The notes beneath the pieces were generated by a model. The model worked only from the letters and a program-made list of their open reading frames with translations. It searched no databases and was not told the origin of the DNA. A DNA stretch of 64,000 nt from Nostoc edaphicum CCNP1411 (GTDB lineage Bacteria > Cyanobacteriota > Cyanobacteriia > Cyanobacteriales > Nostocaceae): contig NZ_CP054698.1 of assembly GCF_014023275.1 (NCBI RefSeq), forward strand, positions 6,657,001-6,721,000, given 5' to 3'. A program made the translations under genes and the position numbers. Shown here in pieces: positions 1-9,613 of the stretch (position 1 is the stretch's first letter; every line of letters begins with the position of its first letter).

Positions 1-745
1 TATAGGATAGGTAAGCCTCACCAGACCAAAATAGTAACTTTTTCGCCCAAGCAAAAGGCTTGGTGAGAATGTGCCAAAATCCCCCGACAATACAGAGTAT
101 TCCTACCCAAATATGTCCACCGATGACATCTTCTAGATTATTAACTGCTGCCATCCCCTGTTTGCCAAAAGCACCAAAGAGATAGCCAAAGATGCGACCA
201 GGGTTAATAGTTGGTTCAGTAATTACTCGTACAGATGCCACTGCCGGATCATAAAGACCACCCCAAAACAGCGCCTTCGCCACCAATAACCACGCGCCGA
301 ACCCCAACAACAGCAGATGAATGCCGATGATAGTGGTCATCTTGTCTTCATCTTTCCAGTCGTAGCCAAAGAAGCCAGGAAAAGAGGGGTTTTCACTTAA
401 GACTTCCGGACCTAAAAGGGCGTGATAAATTCCGCCTGCACCCAGTACAGCCGAACTAATCAGATGTAAAACACCAATGACAAAATAAGGATAAGTATCA
501 ATAATTTCGCCACCGTCACCAAATCCCAAGGTTGCCAGATGAGGCAGTAAGATTAACCCCTGTTCATACATTGGTTGAGAGGGGTTGTATTTGGTAATTT
601 CAAACAGAGTCATTGCTCCTGCCCAAAGGACAATCAACCCAGCGTGGGCAACATGAGCGCCTAAAAGCCTACCCGACAGGTTAATAAACCGGGCATTGCC
701 AGCCCACCAACCCGATTCCTGGGTTGTTATCGTTGCAGTTGCCAT
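1..745 (-). CDS. CP43-like chlorophyll-binding antenna protein (Pcb/IsiA family), 3' end outside window
   Basis: This is a membrane antenna protein that binds chlorophyll a around photosystems. About 248 codons are visible, from the start at 745 to the window edge; the C-terminus is missing. The visible part has the family signature [15 protein letters not shown], then [19 protein letters not shown] and later HLATLGFG and [15 protein letters not shown], with repeated histidines in hydrophobic segments that are typical chlorophyll ligands. It closely parallels the neighbouring gene upstream, so the two are tandem paralogues. The start codon lies 2 bases after the stop of that gene and the ribosome binding site GGGGAGG lies inside its last codons, so translation is probably coupled. 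I cannot tell whether the missing end carries a PsaL-like extension, as in some Anabaena members. Confidence 0.9.
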   Translation of the reverse strand, partial: MATATITTQESGWWAGNARFINLSGRLLGAHVAHAGLIVLWAGAMTLFEITKYNPSQPMYEQGLILLPHLATLGFGDGGEIIDTYPYFVIGVLHLISSAVLGAGGIYHALLGPEVLSENPSFPGFFGYDWKDEDKMTTIIGIHLLLLGFGAWLLVAKALFWGGLYDPAVASVRVITEPTINPGRIFGYLFGAFGKQGMAAVNNLEDVIGGHIWVGILCIVGGFWHILTKPFAWAKKLLFWSGEAYLSY

Positions 746-747
746 TT

Positions 748-1779
748 TTAGATTGCCTCCCCACGAGTTGAATGGATGACTCTACCCTTTGCGAAGTCAA
801 ATCCAGCAGCGCGTAAAGCGTGCCAGAGATGCCCTTGAAGAAAGAAGAAACCTAGCCAGAAGTGAGCATTCGCTAGCCAAACGCGAGAAGATAGTAAATT
901 TCCACTCTGGAAGTAGGGAAAGCGGTCAAACCCAATACTCAGGGCTGGCCCATAAAATTCCGGTGGGTAAGCTAATGTGTTAACCGAGACAAAATAGGCA
1001 GCAATCAAACCCATGAGAGCTAAAGCACCCAAACTGTAAGAAAGGTATGCTTCTCCTGACCAGATAAAAAGCTGCTTTGCCCAGCCGAAAGGTTGAGTCG
1101 TAATGTGCCAGATACCGCCTGCAATGCAGAGAATGCTGACCCAAATGTGACCACCAACCAAGTCTTCTAAGTTATTAACTCCAGCAATCCAGTGTTTGCC
1201 ACCGCCACCAAATAAGTAACCAAAAATTACGGCGGAGTTCCAGGTAGGGTTAGAAACTACGCGCACCTCACCCACCGTAGAATCATACAAGCCGCCAAAG
1301 AACATAGCTTTGGCAACTAGTAAGCCTGCTCCCAAACCCAGCAATACTAAGTGAATACCCAGAATAGTGGTCATTTTATTAGCATCTGACCAGCGATAGC
1401 CAAAGAAGGAAAATCTCTCTTCTAAGATGGCGGGGCCACGTAGGGCATGAAAGATACCACCAAGTCCCAAGAAGGCGGAGCTAATTAGGTGCAATACTCC
1501 AATGACGAAGTAAGGATAGGTATCTACTATCTGTCCACCACTTCCAACACCCCAGCCGAGGGTTGCGAGATGAGGCAATAGAATCAACCCTTGTTCGTAC
1601 ATTGGTTGCGCTCTGTTAAAGTGGGCAAGTTCAAATAGGGTTGTTGCACCAGCCCAGAGAACAATTAACCCTGCATGAGCAACGTGAGCGCCCAAAAGTC
1701 GCCCTGAGAGGTTGGTTAACCGGGCGTTCCCTGCCCACCAGGGAATCGATTCCGGTGTTTGAACAGCCATCCTTGTCAT
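748..1779 (-). CDS. CP43-like chlorophyll-binding antenna protein (Pcb/IsiA family)
   Basis: A 343-residue six-helix chlorophyll protein related to PsbC (CP43) and IsiA. It begins with [24 protein letters not shown], has [17 protein letters not shown] in the middle, and ends with the family motif [23 protein letters not shown]. The length fits Pcb/IsiA proteins, which lack the large lumenal loop that makes true PsbC about 460 residues. The sequence is closer to the PsbC-like Pcb paralogues of Anabaena-type isiA clusters than to IsiA itself, so I give no gene symbol. The start is supported by AGGAGG 7 bases upstream; a second ATG three codons in is possible. It is the first gene of the visible operon and is followed after 2 bases by its paralogue. 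Such genes are commonly induced by iron limitation; an inverted repeat at 1826-1854 may take part. Confidence 0.92.
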   Translation of the reverse strand: MTRMAVQTPESIPWWAGNARLTNLSGRLLGAHVAHAGLIVLWAGATTLFELAHFNRAQPMYEQGLILLPHLATLGWGVGSGGQIVDTYPYFVIGVLHLISSAFLGLGGIFHALRGPAILEERFSFFGYRWSDANKMTTILGIHLVLLGLGAGLLVAKAMFFGGLYDSTVGEVRVVSNPTWNSAVIFGYLFGGGGKHWIAGVNNLEDLVGGHIWVSILCIAGGIWHITTQPFGWAKQLFIWSGEAYLSYSLGALALMGLIAAYFVSVNTLAYPPEFYGPALSIGFDRFPYFQSGNLLSSRVWLANAHFWLGFFFLQGHLWHALRAAGFDFAKGRVIHSTRGEAI

Positions 1780-1825
1780 GGCGTTACCTCCTGAGAAAGT
1801 TTTGAAATCGCTGAAATATACAATT

Positions 1826-1854
1826 AGCTTAATGAGGATCTATCTCAATAAGCT
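1826..1854. promoter_or_regulatory. Inverted repeat upstream of the antenna operon, possible Fur-type operator or leader hairpin
   Basis: AGCTTAATGAG (1826-1836) is matched by CTCAATAAGCT (1844-1854) with one mismatch in 11 and a 7-base spacer. It lies about 50 bases before the start codon of the antenna gene. The AT-rich dyad resembles the general form of iron-box operators, but it could equally be a hairpin in the 5' leader. The rest of the 1780-2088 gap shows no other clear signal. Confidence 0.4.
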
Positions 1855-2088
1855 TGGAGATATCCTACCAGATTTATTGATATTTTTTATCATTTAATTT
1901 AAGTAAACTTTTGTAAAGGATTTAAGCGAATAAACCGCCGCCGATTTATTGCAACTCAATCAGGAGTGGGCTACAAACCAACTTCTTGTGAATGCGTTAC
2001 GATATCCTCACACAATACACCGGATAATTACTGATTTCAAAAGCTACATCGTAAAAGAAGCTAGAGAGAGTAAATTTTGTGTGTATTT

Positions 2089-2388
2089 ATGAAATTAATC
2101 CAAATACTAAAAGTAGCTGTAATTCCTGTTTTAACTGTATTGAGCTTGTTGTCTGCATCAAATAAAGCACTAGCTGATTATTTAACTAGTCAGGGTTCAG
2201 GAGGTGATTACCGTTATGAATTATGGTCTACTGATAATAATTATTACTATTTGAAAGTTTGGCGATATGAAGCAAATCCCGAAAGTGACCCATATACAAC
2301 AACTCAAGGATTTGCTTCTAGTAGGGAAGCTTTAATTTATTTTGATTGCAATTATGCTGATAAAAATTTACCAGAATGTTCTCAATGA
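2089..2388 (+). CDS. Small secreted protein, unknown function
   Basis: About 99 residues. The N-terminus (MKLIQILKVAVIPVLTVLSLL, then SASNKALA) is a clear signal peptide with a likely cleavage after ALA, leaving a mature part of about 70 residues rich in Tyr, Asp and Asn with two Cys near the end (FDCNY and PECSQ) that could form a disulphide. I do not recognise the family. I chose the ATG at 2089 because it gives a standard signal peptide; a TTG at 2077 sits behind an AGAGAG stretch and is an alternative. It faces the next gene head-on, separated by an inverted repeat. Confidence 0.6.
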   Translation: MKLIQILKVAVIPVLTVLSLLSASNKALADYLTSQGSGGDYRYELWSTDNNYYYLKVWRYEANPESDPYTTTQGFASSREALIYFDCNYADKNLPECSQ

Positions 2389-2410
2389 TGATTTAGAACC
2401 CCATCAACAT

Positions 2411-2455
2411 AATTCGTAGTTCGTAATTAAAGAATTCAATTACGAATTACGAATT
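2411..2455. repeat. ACGAATT-type inverted repeat between convergent genes
   Basis: The arms 2411-2428 and 2438-2455 are complementary at 17 of 18 positions and are built from the heptamer ACGAATT common in Nostoc intergenic DNA. It sits between two convergent genes and may act as a bidirectional terminator. Confidence 0.6.
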
Positions 2456-2460
2456 ACGAA

Positions 2461-4989
2461 TTACACTTCTGCTGGTTGATATTCTTGTTGTCTTTCCACA
2501 AAACTCTGCACACGGGTGCGGTAGTTTCTCACAGTCTCATCTACCCATTCGCGATCGTTGCTATTTGCATATAAATGCACCAGTGGTTCGCTGGCATCTG
2601 GTAAAACTAACAGCCAACTGTCATCGTAGGGTTGACAAATTTTCACTCCATCAATTAATTCTAGATTTTGGGCTGGGTGAGTTTCCACCAAATAACGCAT
2701 CAAAGCACCCTTGGCTGTCCAGGGGCAACGGACTGTATAAGTTTTGTGAATTACGCGGGGCAATTCCGATCGCGCAGCCGCAAGCGATCGCTCCTGTATA
2801 GTCAACATCTCAATTATCTTGGCAATGCAGAACATGGAATCAAATCCCGGATGCAGTTGCGGGAAAATAAAACCAGTCTCTCCACTACCTCCTAGTACCA
2901 CATTTGGGTTTTTCTGGCAAGCCTCCATTAAAGCTGTGGGGTTGGCTTTGGTACGAATCACTCTGCCATCATGGCGACGGGCGACTTGTTCAATAGCACT
3001 GGAAGCATGAACTGGTACAACTACTGTTCCTCTGGGGTTAGCCGTCAGAATCATGTCTACCATCAGTGCTGTTAAAGTTTCCCCGCGAATTGGGTAGCCG
3101 GATTCATCAACTAAAATCAGTTGTTCTCCATTAGCGGATACTTGCACACCAAAGTTAGCTTTCAATGCCTCCACTACATGGCCTAACTGAGTCAGCAGTC
3201 CTTCTCGGTCAGTAATTGACATCGCCGTTTTATTGACACTGGCATTCAATACCACTGCATCAGCGCCAAATTTATCTAACATTTGGGGTAAAACTGCGCC
3301 TGATACTGCATAAACGTAGTCAATCACCACTTTTGCGCGGCTGTTGCGGAGTGTATGAACATGCAACAATTTCTCAAAAGCAGTGCAGTACCGCTCCATG
3401 ACTTGGCTAGGATAAGATACATCGCCAATTTCATGAATTAGCGCCCGCCGCATATCTTCCTTAAAGTAAGCACCTTCAATTTTCTTTTCCAGGGCTTTGG
3501 AGATATTAATCCCCTTGGCATCCATGAATTCAATCAGAATGTAGTCAGGGCGATCGGGGTGTACCCGTACATGGATACCACCAGCTACCGACATTGTGGG
3601 TATAACTGTACGAGCGATAGGAATAGCTGTGGCATCGAGGTTTTGAATATCAATACCTACTGACATTAAACCAGCAATAAGCGATCGCGTCACCATCCGA
3701 GAAACATTACGCTGATCACGGGAAACCGTTACCTTAGAACCAGGTTTCAAGGTAGAACCGTAAGCAGATCCCAATTTCACGGCGAATTCTGGGGTGATGT
3801 CGATATTCGCTAATCCTTGGACACCACGTTGACCGAATAAATTCCGTTGGGCGGTGTTCCCCCAAATCAAGTTAATGTTTAAAACTGCCCCAGACTCAAT
3901 CTTTTTACTGGGCCAAACGCGCACGCCAGGGCTAATTTGGGCTTCTTCTCCCACCGTAGAAAGCGAACCCACAACAGCAGCTTCTAATACATGGGCGCGG
4001 CGGTCTACACGAGCGCCACGGGAAATCACACAGGCGGAAAGATGTGCTTCATCACCAATGAATGCCCCATTCCAAACTATGGGACGTTTGAGATTCGCAT
4101 CAGCGCCAATGGTGACATTATCGCCAATTACGGTTCCGGCCTCAATCTGGACTCTTGCACCGATGCGGCAATTGTCACCAATCACTGCTGGGGTTTCAAT
4201 CACAGCCGTCTGGTCAATATAAGTATTTTGACCTACCCATAACTCATGGGAAACTTCTTTGTAGGCAAAATCTAGTTGCACTTTCCGATCTAAGGCGTCA
4301 TACTGAGCCTCACGATAGGCGTCTAAGTGACCAACATCACACCAGTAACCCTGAGCGATGTAACCATACATTGGCTCATCTTTTGCGAGTAGTAAGGGGA
4401 ATAAGTCTTTGGAAAAGTCACATTCAATGTTTGCTGGCAGATATTCCAAAACTTCTGGTTCGAGAATGTAAGTACCTGTGTTGACGGTATCGGAAAAAAT
4501 TTCACTACTAGAGGGTTTTTCTAAAAATCGCCGAATCCGTGCTTCCTCATCGGTGATTACCACCCCAAACTCAATCGGGTTAGGAACCCTGGTTAAAATC
4601 AAAGTCGCTTTTGACTTATTTTGTTTGTGAAATGCGATCGCTGCGGTGAGGTCAAAATCTGTTATGCTATCGCCGCTAATTACTAAAAAGGTTTCATCAA
4701 GGAGTTCAGCAATGTTTTTCACACAACCTGCTGTACCCAAAGGCTGATCTTCTTCAACGGCATAAGTCATCTGCACGCCAAAATCGCTGCCATCTTGAAA
4801 ATAATCTCGCAAGACATCAGGTAAATAATGCAATGTCGCAATCACTTCTGTAATTTGATGTCGTTTGAGGAGATTGATAATATGTTCAGCAATTGGTCGA
4901 TTTAGAATCGGCACCATCGGTTTGGGGAGATCGCAAGTTAACGGGCGAAGCCGCGTCCCCGAACCGCCTGCCATCAGTACTGCACGCAT
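2461..4989 (-). CDS. Sugar-nucleotidyltransferase fused to LbH repeats and a phosphomannomutase-like domain
   Basis: 842 residues in three parts. Residues 1-230 form a nucleotidyltransferase domain with the signature [13 protein letters not shown] and KPMVPI, expected to make an NDP-sugar (GDP-mannose or NDP-glucose type). Residues 250-370 are hexapeptide left-handed beta-helix repeats. Residues 385-840 resemble alpha-D-phosphohexomutases. In this last part the active-site serine motif (TASHNP) and the metal loop (DGDxDR) are not present: the equivalent stretches read [10 protein letters not shown] and LVDESGYP, although a DxxR piece (SRDQR) and a GSGETGF loop remain. The mutase half therefore looks non-catalytic and may be structural or regulatory. 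Proteins of this three-part design are widespread in cyanobacteria and often annotated as mannose-1-phosphate guanylyltransferase. It lies just downstream of two glycosyltransferase genes on the same strand, which fits surface polysaccharide synthesis. Confidence 0.85.
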   Translation of the reverse strand: MRAVLMAGGSGTRLRPLTCDLPKPMVPILNRPIAEHIINLLKRHQITEVIATLHYLPDVLRDYFQDGSDFGVQMTYAVEEDQPLGTAGCVKNIAELLDETFLVISGDSITDFDLTAAIAFHKQNKSKATLILTRVPNPIEFGVVITDEEARIRRFLEKPSSSEIFSDTVNTGTYILEPEVLEYLPANIECDFSKDLFPLLLAKDEPMYGYIAQGYWCDVGHLDAYREAQYDALDRKVQLDFAYKEVSHELWVGQNTYIDQTAVIETPAVIGDNCRIGARVQIEAGTVIGDNVTIGADANLKRPIVWNGAFIGDEAHLSACVISRGARVDRRAHVLEAAVVGSLSTVGEEAQISPGVRVWPSKKIESGAVLNINLIWGNTAQRNLFGQRGVQGLANIDITPEFAVKLGSAYGSTLKPGSKVTVSRDQRNVSRMVTRSLIAGLMSVGIDIQNLDATAIPIARTVIPTMSVAGGIHVRVHPDRPDYILIEFMDAKGINISKALEKKIEGAYFKEDMRRALIHEIGDVSYPSQVMERYCTAFEKLLHVHTLRNSRAKVVIDYVYAVSGAVLPQMLDKFGADAVVLNASVNKTAMSITDREGLLTQLGHVVEALKANFGVQVSANGEQLILVDESGYPIRGETLTALMVDMILTANPRGTVVVPVHASSAIEQVARRHDGRVIRTKANPTALMEACQKNPNVVLGGSGETGFIFPQLHPGFDSMFCIAKIIEMLTIQERSLAAARSELPRVIHKTYTVRCPWTAKGALMRYLVETHPAQNLELIDGVKICQPYDDSWLLVLPDASEPLVHLYANSNDREWVDETVRNYRTRVQSFVERQQEYQPAEV

Positions 4990-5135
4990 AAATCCTCCTT
5001 AACTAGTTACAGCCTTCGCTGCTTCAAAATCCATGAGATATATTTTGTTCTTCTTTCTCTAGTCTCCTATGGATATCGATATTTGAGGAACTTCCATAAG
5101 ATGCATCTGGATTGGGGCATGGGGCATTGGGATTA

Positions 5136-5187
5136 GGGTAGAGGTGACAGGGGAGAGGTTATAGGGAATAACCTGTCACCTCTACCC
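5136..5187. repeat. Perfect 16-bp inverted repeat (dispersed intergenic element)
   Basis: GGGTAGAGGTGACAGG at 5136-5151 is perfectly complementary to 5172-5187, with a 20-base spacer. It is preceded by GGGGCATGGGGCATTGGG and followed by a run ending CCCTTCTTTACTCC. The same tail and parts of the stem recur near 12722-12800, so this is a dispersed repeat family. It may terminate transcription of the glycosyltransferase gene whose stop is at 5225. Confidence 0.6.
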
Positions 5188-5224
5188 TGTACCCTATTCC
5201 CTTCTTTACTCCCCACTCCCCAGG

Positions 5225-7093
5225 TTATTGGCAACGATAAAGTTCATATTCGTAGCCATCTACGCTTGACAAAGACTTAGTATCAGATATCACGCATGTT
5301 TTGACGGCTTCTGCTACAGGGGCGTGAAAGTTTACCAGCCACAAGTCAAAAGGTCGTGGTAACTTCTTTAAAGTATTTTCTAGAGCGATAGTGGAAAGAT
5401 TCGGATCTTGGTCTTGATGGGCAAGAAGAAACAAAAAATTTTGGGGTGAATTAGCAAGTTTAATCTCCCTCGCTACCCCCATCATTTCCCCAGTGTGGAT
5501 GTAAGTTTTGTGGGTGGTGGCAATCAGTACTGGCACTGGCGATACTTGTTGGATTAGTTGCACAAAAAGGTCAGGGCGATAATATTTTTGATAGCCAAGA
5601 TTACAAAATACTGTAACTGCACTGATAAATCCCGTTAACCAAATTAACATCACGGCTTTTTTTCCGTTGATTCCCCATTTGCCTATGCTTTTCATCCCAT
5701 TTTTTGCGTATTCTCTCCCCATCAATTCCTTGGGAGGATGCCAACAAACTGCGAGACTTGCCCCTAGTAAAACAACGATCGCGGGAAAGTAAACAAAGTT
5801 ATATCTAGCACCTCTGGTCAGATCGATTCCCAAAAAGTAGGTAAAGATAAAGAATAAAGCGATCGCACTGATCACTACTCCACCAAGCACCTGAATCATA
5901 ATCCGGTTTTCTGGGTGCTGTAGTTGAATCTTGATCCCCCGCAGCACAATTGGTACTGCCCAAATAAAGAAAATTAGCGTCACCAGTCCCGAAGGAATCA
6001 CAACCAATAGCTGTGAAGATTCAACTGGTAACAGGCAAATCATTGCCATCCATGTTCCTAAAGCTTGAAAAATTGGGCTTAACCAATCTAGTCCAACGCG
6101 TGAACCTCGAATCCAATCGGTCAAATTATCACGGTTTCTATTCTCTAACAAGATTGGTATCCAAATTAAACCCGCCACCAAAGTACCTGTAGCAACGCCA
6201 TAGATGCGCCGCCAGGGAGGAGAGAAGAGGAGAGAAAATTTGCTGCTACTCTGCAATTGAAGCCAAGCAAGAAAAATCAAAACTATGACTTCTGTGCAGA
6301 GGGTGAGGGTGAAGAAATAATGAGTAGCAATACCTAAAGCATTAACTCCTACCCAGAAAAGTGCTACCCATATCGGTAAAGGTGTGCGGTTTTGAATATG
6401 ACGTGTGGCAATTACTAAGCAGGTGAGGGAAGCAGTTACCCATAAGATTGCCAAAGTGTAATGACGTGCTTCTTGTGCTACAAATATGGCGTAGGGAGAT
6501 ACTGCGATCATGGCAGCAGTCAAGTGTCCCACTAATGGCGAACGAAAGGCTACTCTACCTAATACGTAAAAACATGGAATTGAGGCAGCGCCGATGATAG
6601 CTGGTAGCGATCGCGCCGCAAACAGTGAGACTAATCCTCCGTCGCTGGGAAATAATTTCATCCACAAGTGAGCTAACACAAAATACAGCGGTGGATGACT
6701 ATCTTGTGTAGCTAAGTTATGAACCACATCACCAATACTAGCCGCTGGGTTTAGTTGTAGTGGTTGCAATAGGATATCAGGTGCGATCGCTTGATCTAGA
6801 GGTACTGCTAAAAAAGTATTCCCCAAGCTAAACACCAAAGTGGAAAACTCATCAGTCCAAGGAGGCTTTGCAGTCAAGTTGGCTAGGCGCAAGCTGATAC
6901 CGATGATCAACCACATCAAGTTCAGTAAGGGATGAAGCCAGAAAGAAGGGAGGCGAGTCTGCCAATTATACCAATGCTTGTGTTGTGAGCCAGAGGTTGT
7001 GTCTGTCAGAGACAGGAAATGGCTGGTAGGTATAGGTAGCAACGAGATAATTTTTTTGTAAAAATAAAATGCACCTTGGAAAAAAACTCTCAT
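5225..7093 (-). CDS. GT39/RgtA-type membrane glycosyltransferase
   Basis: 622 residues, polytopic. After a basic N-terminal stretch the first helix (LLNLMWLIIGISLRL) leads to PPWTDEFSTL, the acidic DE motif of protein O-mannosyltransferase-like (GT39/GT83) enzymes, and SHPPLYFVLAHLWMKL, the usual second conserved loop. At least ten hydrophobic segments follow, then a soluble C-terminal region of about 120 residues. Family members transfer a sugar from a polyprenyl phosphate carrier to a protein or lipid on the outer face of the membrane. The gene immediately upstream encodes a probable polyprenyl-phosphate sugar synthase, so the two likely form a donor-acceptor pair. The sugar and acceptor cannot be read from sequence. 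The start is tentative because no strong ribosome binding site is visible. Confidence 0.82.
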   Translation of the reverse strand: MRVFFQGAFYFYKKIISLLPIPTSHFLSLTDTTSGSQHKHWYNWQTRLPSFWLHPLLNLMWLIIGISLRLANLTAKPPWTDEFSTLVFSLGNTFLAVPLDQAIAPDILLQPLQLNPAASIGDVVHNLATQDSHPPLYFVLAHLWMKLFPSDGGLVSLFAARSLPAIIGAASIPCFYVLGRVAFRSPLVGHLTAAMIAVSPYAIFVAQEARHYTLAILWVTASLTCLVIATRHIQNRTPLPIWVALFWVGVNALGIATHYFFTLTLCTEVIVLIFLAWLQLQSSSKFSLLFSPPWRRIYGVATGTLVAGLIWIPILLENRNRDNLTDWIRGSRVGLDWLSPIFQALGTWMAMICLLPVESSQLLVVIPSGLVTLIFFIWAVPIVLRGIKIQLQHPENRIMIQVLGGVVISAIALFFIFTYFLGIDLTRGARYNFVYFPAIVVLLGASLAVCWHPPKELMGREYAKNGMKSIGKWGINGKKAVMLIWLTGFISAVTVFCNLGYQKYYRPDLFVQLIQQVSPVPVLIATTHKTYIHTGEMMGVAREIKLANSPQNFLFLLAHQDQDPNLSTIALENTLKKLPRPFDLWLVNFHAPVAEAVKTCVISDTKSLSSVDGYEYELYRCQ

Positions 7094-7160
7094 TGCCAGA
7101 TCTCACACGAATGGATTTGTAGGTTTGACACTTCAGATTTAAGTTCGTTCTAAACTTTCA

Positions 7161-7369
7161 AGAAGAATTCAGAAGTCAGAATTCAGGAGTCAGAATAAAT
7201 CAGTCGCGGGTCTGAATCCCCGACTGATTGAAGACCACCAAATTGAAAATTTGGTGGGGGTCTTAAACCCGATTATTCAGACGCGACGCTCGAATACTCG
7301 CTAACGCTGCGCTATCCACCAGTCATACAGAATTCATTCTGAATTCTGACTCCTGACTCCGGAATTCTG
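7161..7369. repeat. Composite palindromic intergenic element with internal hairpins
   Basis: This element fills most of the 7094-7412 gap. The left end (7161-7196) and right end (7329-7369) are built from the same TCAGAATTC/GAATTCTGA and GGAGTCAG/CTGACTCC units in inverted orientation. Inside are two perfect hairpins: CAGTCG...CGACTG (7201-7226) and CCACCAAATT/AATTTGGTGG with a 3-base loop (7235-7257). A related copy occurs at 58590-58855. No coding capacity is seen. Confidence 0.65.
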
Positions 7370-7412
7370 TTCGATAAGAACAAAAATCACAATCTCAAAT
7401 CCCTGATTGTGA

Positions 7413-8657
7413 TTATTTAACATCGGTGACACGCCAGCTAAGTTTCAAGTTAATCCAGAAATTCCAAATAGTAGTAATTGCGATCGCAATAAAGTTGGCA
7501 ATATAACGGTTAGGAATAAGAAAATTGAATACCAGGTTTAATATCAGTACATTCAATACAAGTCCACCAAGGCAAATGGCGTTGAATTTCAAAAACCGCT
7601 TCAGGCGTTGATGCCATTCTTGCTGTCTGGCGCTGACATCGGCAAATGTCCAAGCGTCATTCCACAAGAAATTATTTAAAATCGCAATTTCACCAGCAAT
7701 AATTTTACTGCGCGTCAGTTGCCAAGCCAAGGTAGTCGGATCACTGAGCAAGTAAAGCACTCCCATATCGACAAATACACCACTAAAGCCAACTAACCCA
7801 AAGCGGAGAAATCGACCAAAGGGAAAATTGACTTTTCTACTCAATCGTCCTACCCTTCCTGTGGAAAGCCGCAACCGCACTAGGTGATGGATGTAATCTA
7901 TATATTGCTTCCATGTAACCTTACTCTCACCCTCTTTGCGTTCGCAGAACACATAGCCAACTTCGGCAACTTCGCCTACGTTTCCCCGTCCGATTACTTC
8001 TAGGAGAATTTTGTATCCGACTGGATTGAGTGTTGCATTGGCGATCGCACTCCGGCGCACCATAAAATAACCACTCATGGGGTCGGAAACTCTTCCCAGT
8101 ACTCCCGGTAAGATTACCAAGCCTAACAACTGAGCGCCACGAGACAATAAACGCCTAACAACACTCCAGCTACTAACGCCACCTCCTTCAACATGACGAC
8201 TGGCTACTGCCAAATCTGCTCCCTGCTCAACACTACGCAACAATTCCATCAGCACCTCTGGTGGATGCTGCAAATCTCCATCAATCACCCCCAACACACT
8301 CCCCGTACCTACTTGCCACCCACGAATCACCGCTGAGGACAGCCCCCGTTCCTGTTGGCGTCGCATCACCCGCAGATGAGGGTATTCTGTCGTCAAGGAT
8401 TCCGCTATTTCCCAAGTTCGGTCTGGACTATCATCATCTACCACTATTAGTTCATAGTTTCCTGGAATAGATTCATCCAGTAATTGGCTCAATATCCTGA
8501 CTACATTTTTGATGTTGTCACGCTCTTTATAAGTAGGAATTACTAAAGAAAGATGAATAGATTCACCACTTGTACCCACACGGCTAGGAGGCAGTTCTGA
8601 AATCTTTAATGGGCCAGTTGGTACTGTTAAAAGCGAGTTGGATGAGTTTGTCTTCAT
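7413..8657 (-). CDS. Polyprenyl-phosphate sugar transferase: GT2 domain fused to GtrA-like domain
   Basis: 414 residues from the ATG at 8657 (a TTG at 8708 would add 17 residues). Residues 35-265 are a GT2 fold of the DPM1/dolichol-phosphate mannosyltransferase type: LVIPTYKERDNI, VVDDDSPDRT, and the metal-binding DGDLQHPPE. Residues 290-410 are a GtrA-like four-helix membrane domain (RFGLVGFSGVFVDMGVLYLL ... NFIAIAITTIWNFWINLKL). The predicted reaction is transfer of a sugar from a nucleotide donor to undecaprenyl or related phosphate, giving the lipid-linked donor used by GT39-type enzymes such as its downstream neighbour. The fusion of DPM1-like and GtrA parts is common in bacteria. Confidence 0.87.
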   Translation of the reverse strand: MKTNSSNSLLTVPTGPLKISELPPSRVGTSGESIHLSLVIPTYKERDNIKNVVRILSQLLDESIPGNYELIVVDDDSPDRTWEIAESLTTEYPHLRVMRRQQERGLSSAVIRGWQVGTGSVLGVIDGDLQHPPEVLMELLRSVEQGADLAVASRHVEGGGVSSWSVVRRLLSRGAQLLGLVILPGVLGRVSDPMSGYFMVRRSAIANATLNPVGYKILLEVIGRGNVGEVAEVGYVFCERKEGESKVTWKQYIDYIHHLVRLRLSTGRVGRLSRKVNFPFGRFLRFGLVGFSGVFVDMGVLYLLSDPTTLAWQLTRSKIIAGEIAILNNFLWNDAWTFADVSARQQEWHQRLKRFLKFNAICLGGLVLNVLILNLVFNFLIPNRYIANFIAIAITTIWNFWINLKLSWRVTDVK

Positions 8658-9613
8658 ATTCCAAATTGCAGAACGAGGATATTTAAAGTCCGTAGAAAAT
8701 AGAGCCAAACATCTGCTGACTTTATTTACTGCATCTAGTTACTCAAAACTTGAGAAATACTTTTGCTACAGTTAGCTGTTCTGAAAGTTTAGTAATTACC
8801 GTACTTGATTCACAGTATTTTTTCAAAATTCATCTAAATTTTACATTTAACCACTTACTATGATATATATGTGCTATTATTATATGCGTTTTTACAAAAC
8901 TATACTGTACCATCAACTCAACTAAGTCAGCAAATATACAGTAGAACAAGCGTATTTTGATGATTTTTAGTACTACTAGGGGTAATATTGAATGAGTATG
9001 AAGTATCCTAATATTTGGTAATATACTTCTACATCATCATTATTAATAATTTTATCAATAAAGAATTCGCCAGGAGATATTTTTTATCACAGTTATCAAA
9101 AGATAGAAATAAAGCGCTAATGCCGATTATATAAGCTTGTTATAACCGTAAAAATTTACTTTTTGACGGAACTATTATTGAATTAACCAAATATCACAAT
9201 ACAGACAAACATCAAATTACAAAGTGAGAGTCATGAGTGCAAGAGGAACCACGCCTACTGTTTACGTGGTTTGAATTAGTCCGATGAAAAACAAAGTTTT
9301 GTCGCCCACCATCAAAGCAAGTTTAGGTCATCGCAAGAGATGGGGTATGCACTAAAATCCTGTTTAACCAATGAACAGTCAACGTTTAGTGATATAAAAA
9401 ATAAACTTCACAAAACTTAACTGCTTAATAAATAAGTATACTATTGAGTAGATATCGGATTGTAAATATGTCAAAAGTAACACTATAAAATCCCCCAATA
9501 GGGCATTGCAAAAAAGAGAAAAATTTTGTTTGTTATTAAATTGAAGGCGTCGATGGCGTAGTTTTATTGCTTGTTTTGAGTAAGTGAACATCTTAGAGAA
9601 TACAGGGTAGATC
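8658..9613. other. Long AT-rich divergent intergenic region before cbiM
   Basis: A 956-base gap between a minus-strand glycosyltransferase gene and plus-strand cbiM. Most of it is AT-rich without a supportable reading frame. The only structured part seen is 9236-9353, listed separately. The promoters of both flanking genes must lie here, but I cannot place them with confidence. Confidence 0.5.
9236..9353 (+). ncRNA. Candidate structured RNA or leader upstream of cbiMQO
   Basis: AGTGCA (9236-9241) can pair with TGCACT (9348-9353) to close a multi-branched fold. Inside are AACCACG/CGTGGTT (9247-9253 with 9265-9271, perfect 7-bp stem, 11-base loop), a CGA..AAAAC/GTTTTGTCG hairpin around 9282-9303, and CATC/GATG (9329-9342). 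It ends about 260 bases before cbiM. I do not recognise the cobalamin or NiCo riboswitch core, so the function is open; it may also be a remnant of a mobile element end. Confidence 0.3.

Noticed and set aside
9236..9353. Cobalamin or NiCo riboswitch call for the region before cbiM
   Set aside because: The conserved core of these riboswitches could not be found; left as an unnamed structured region.
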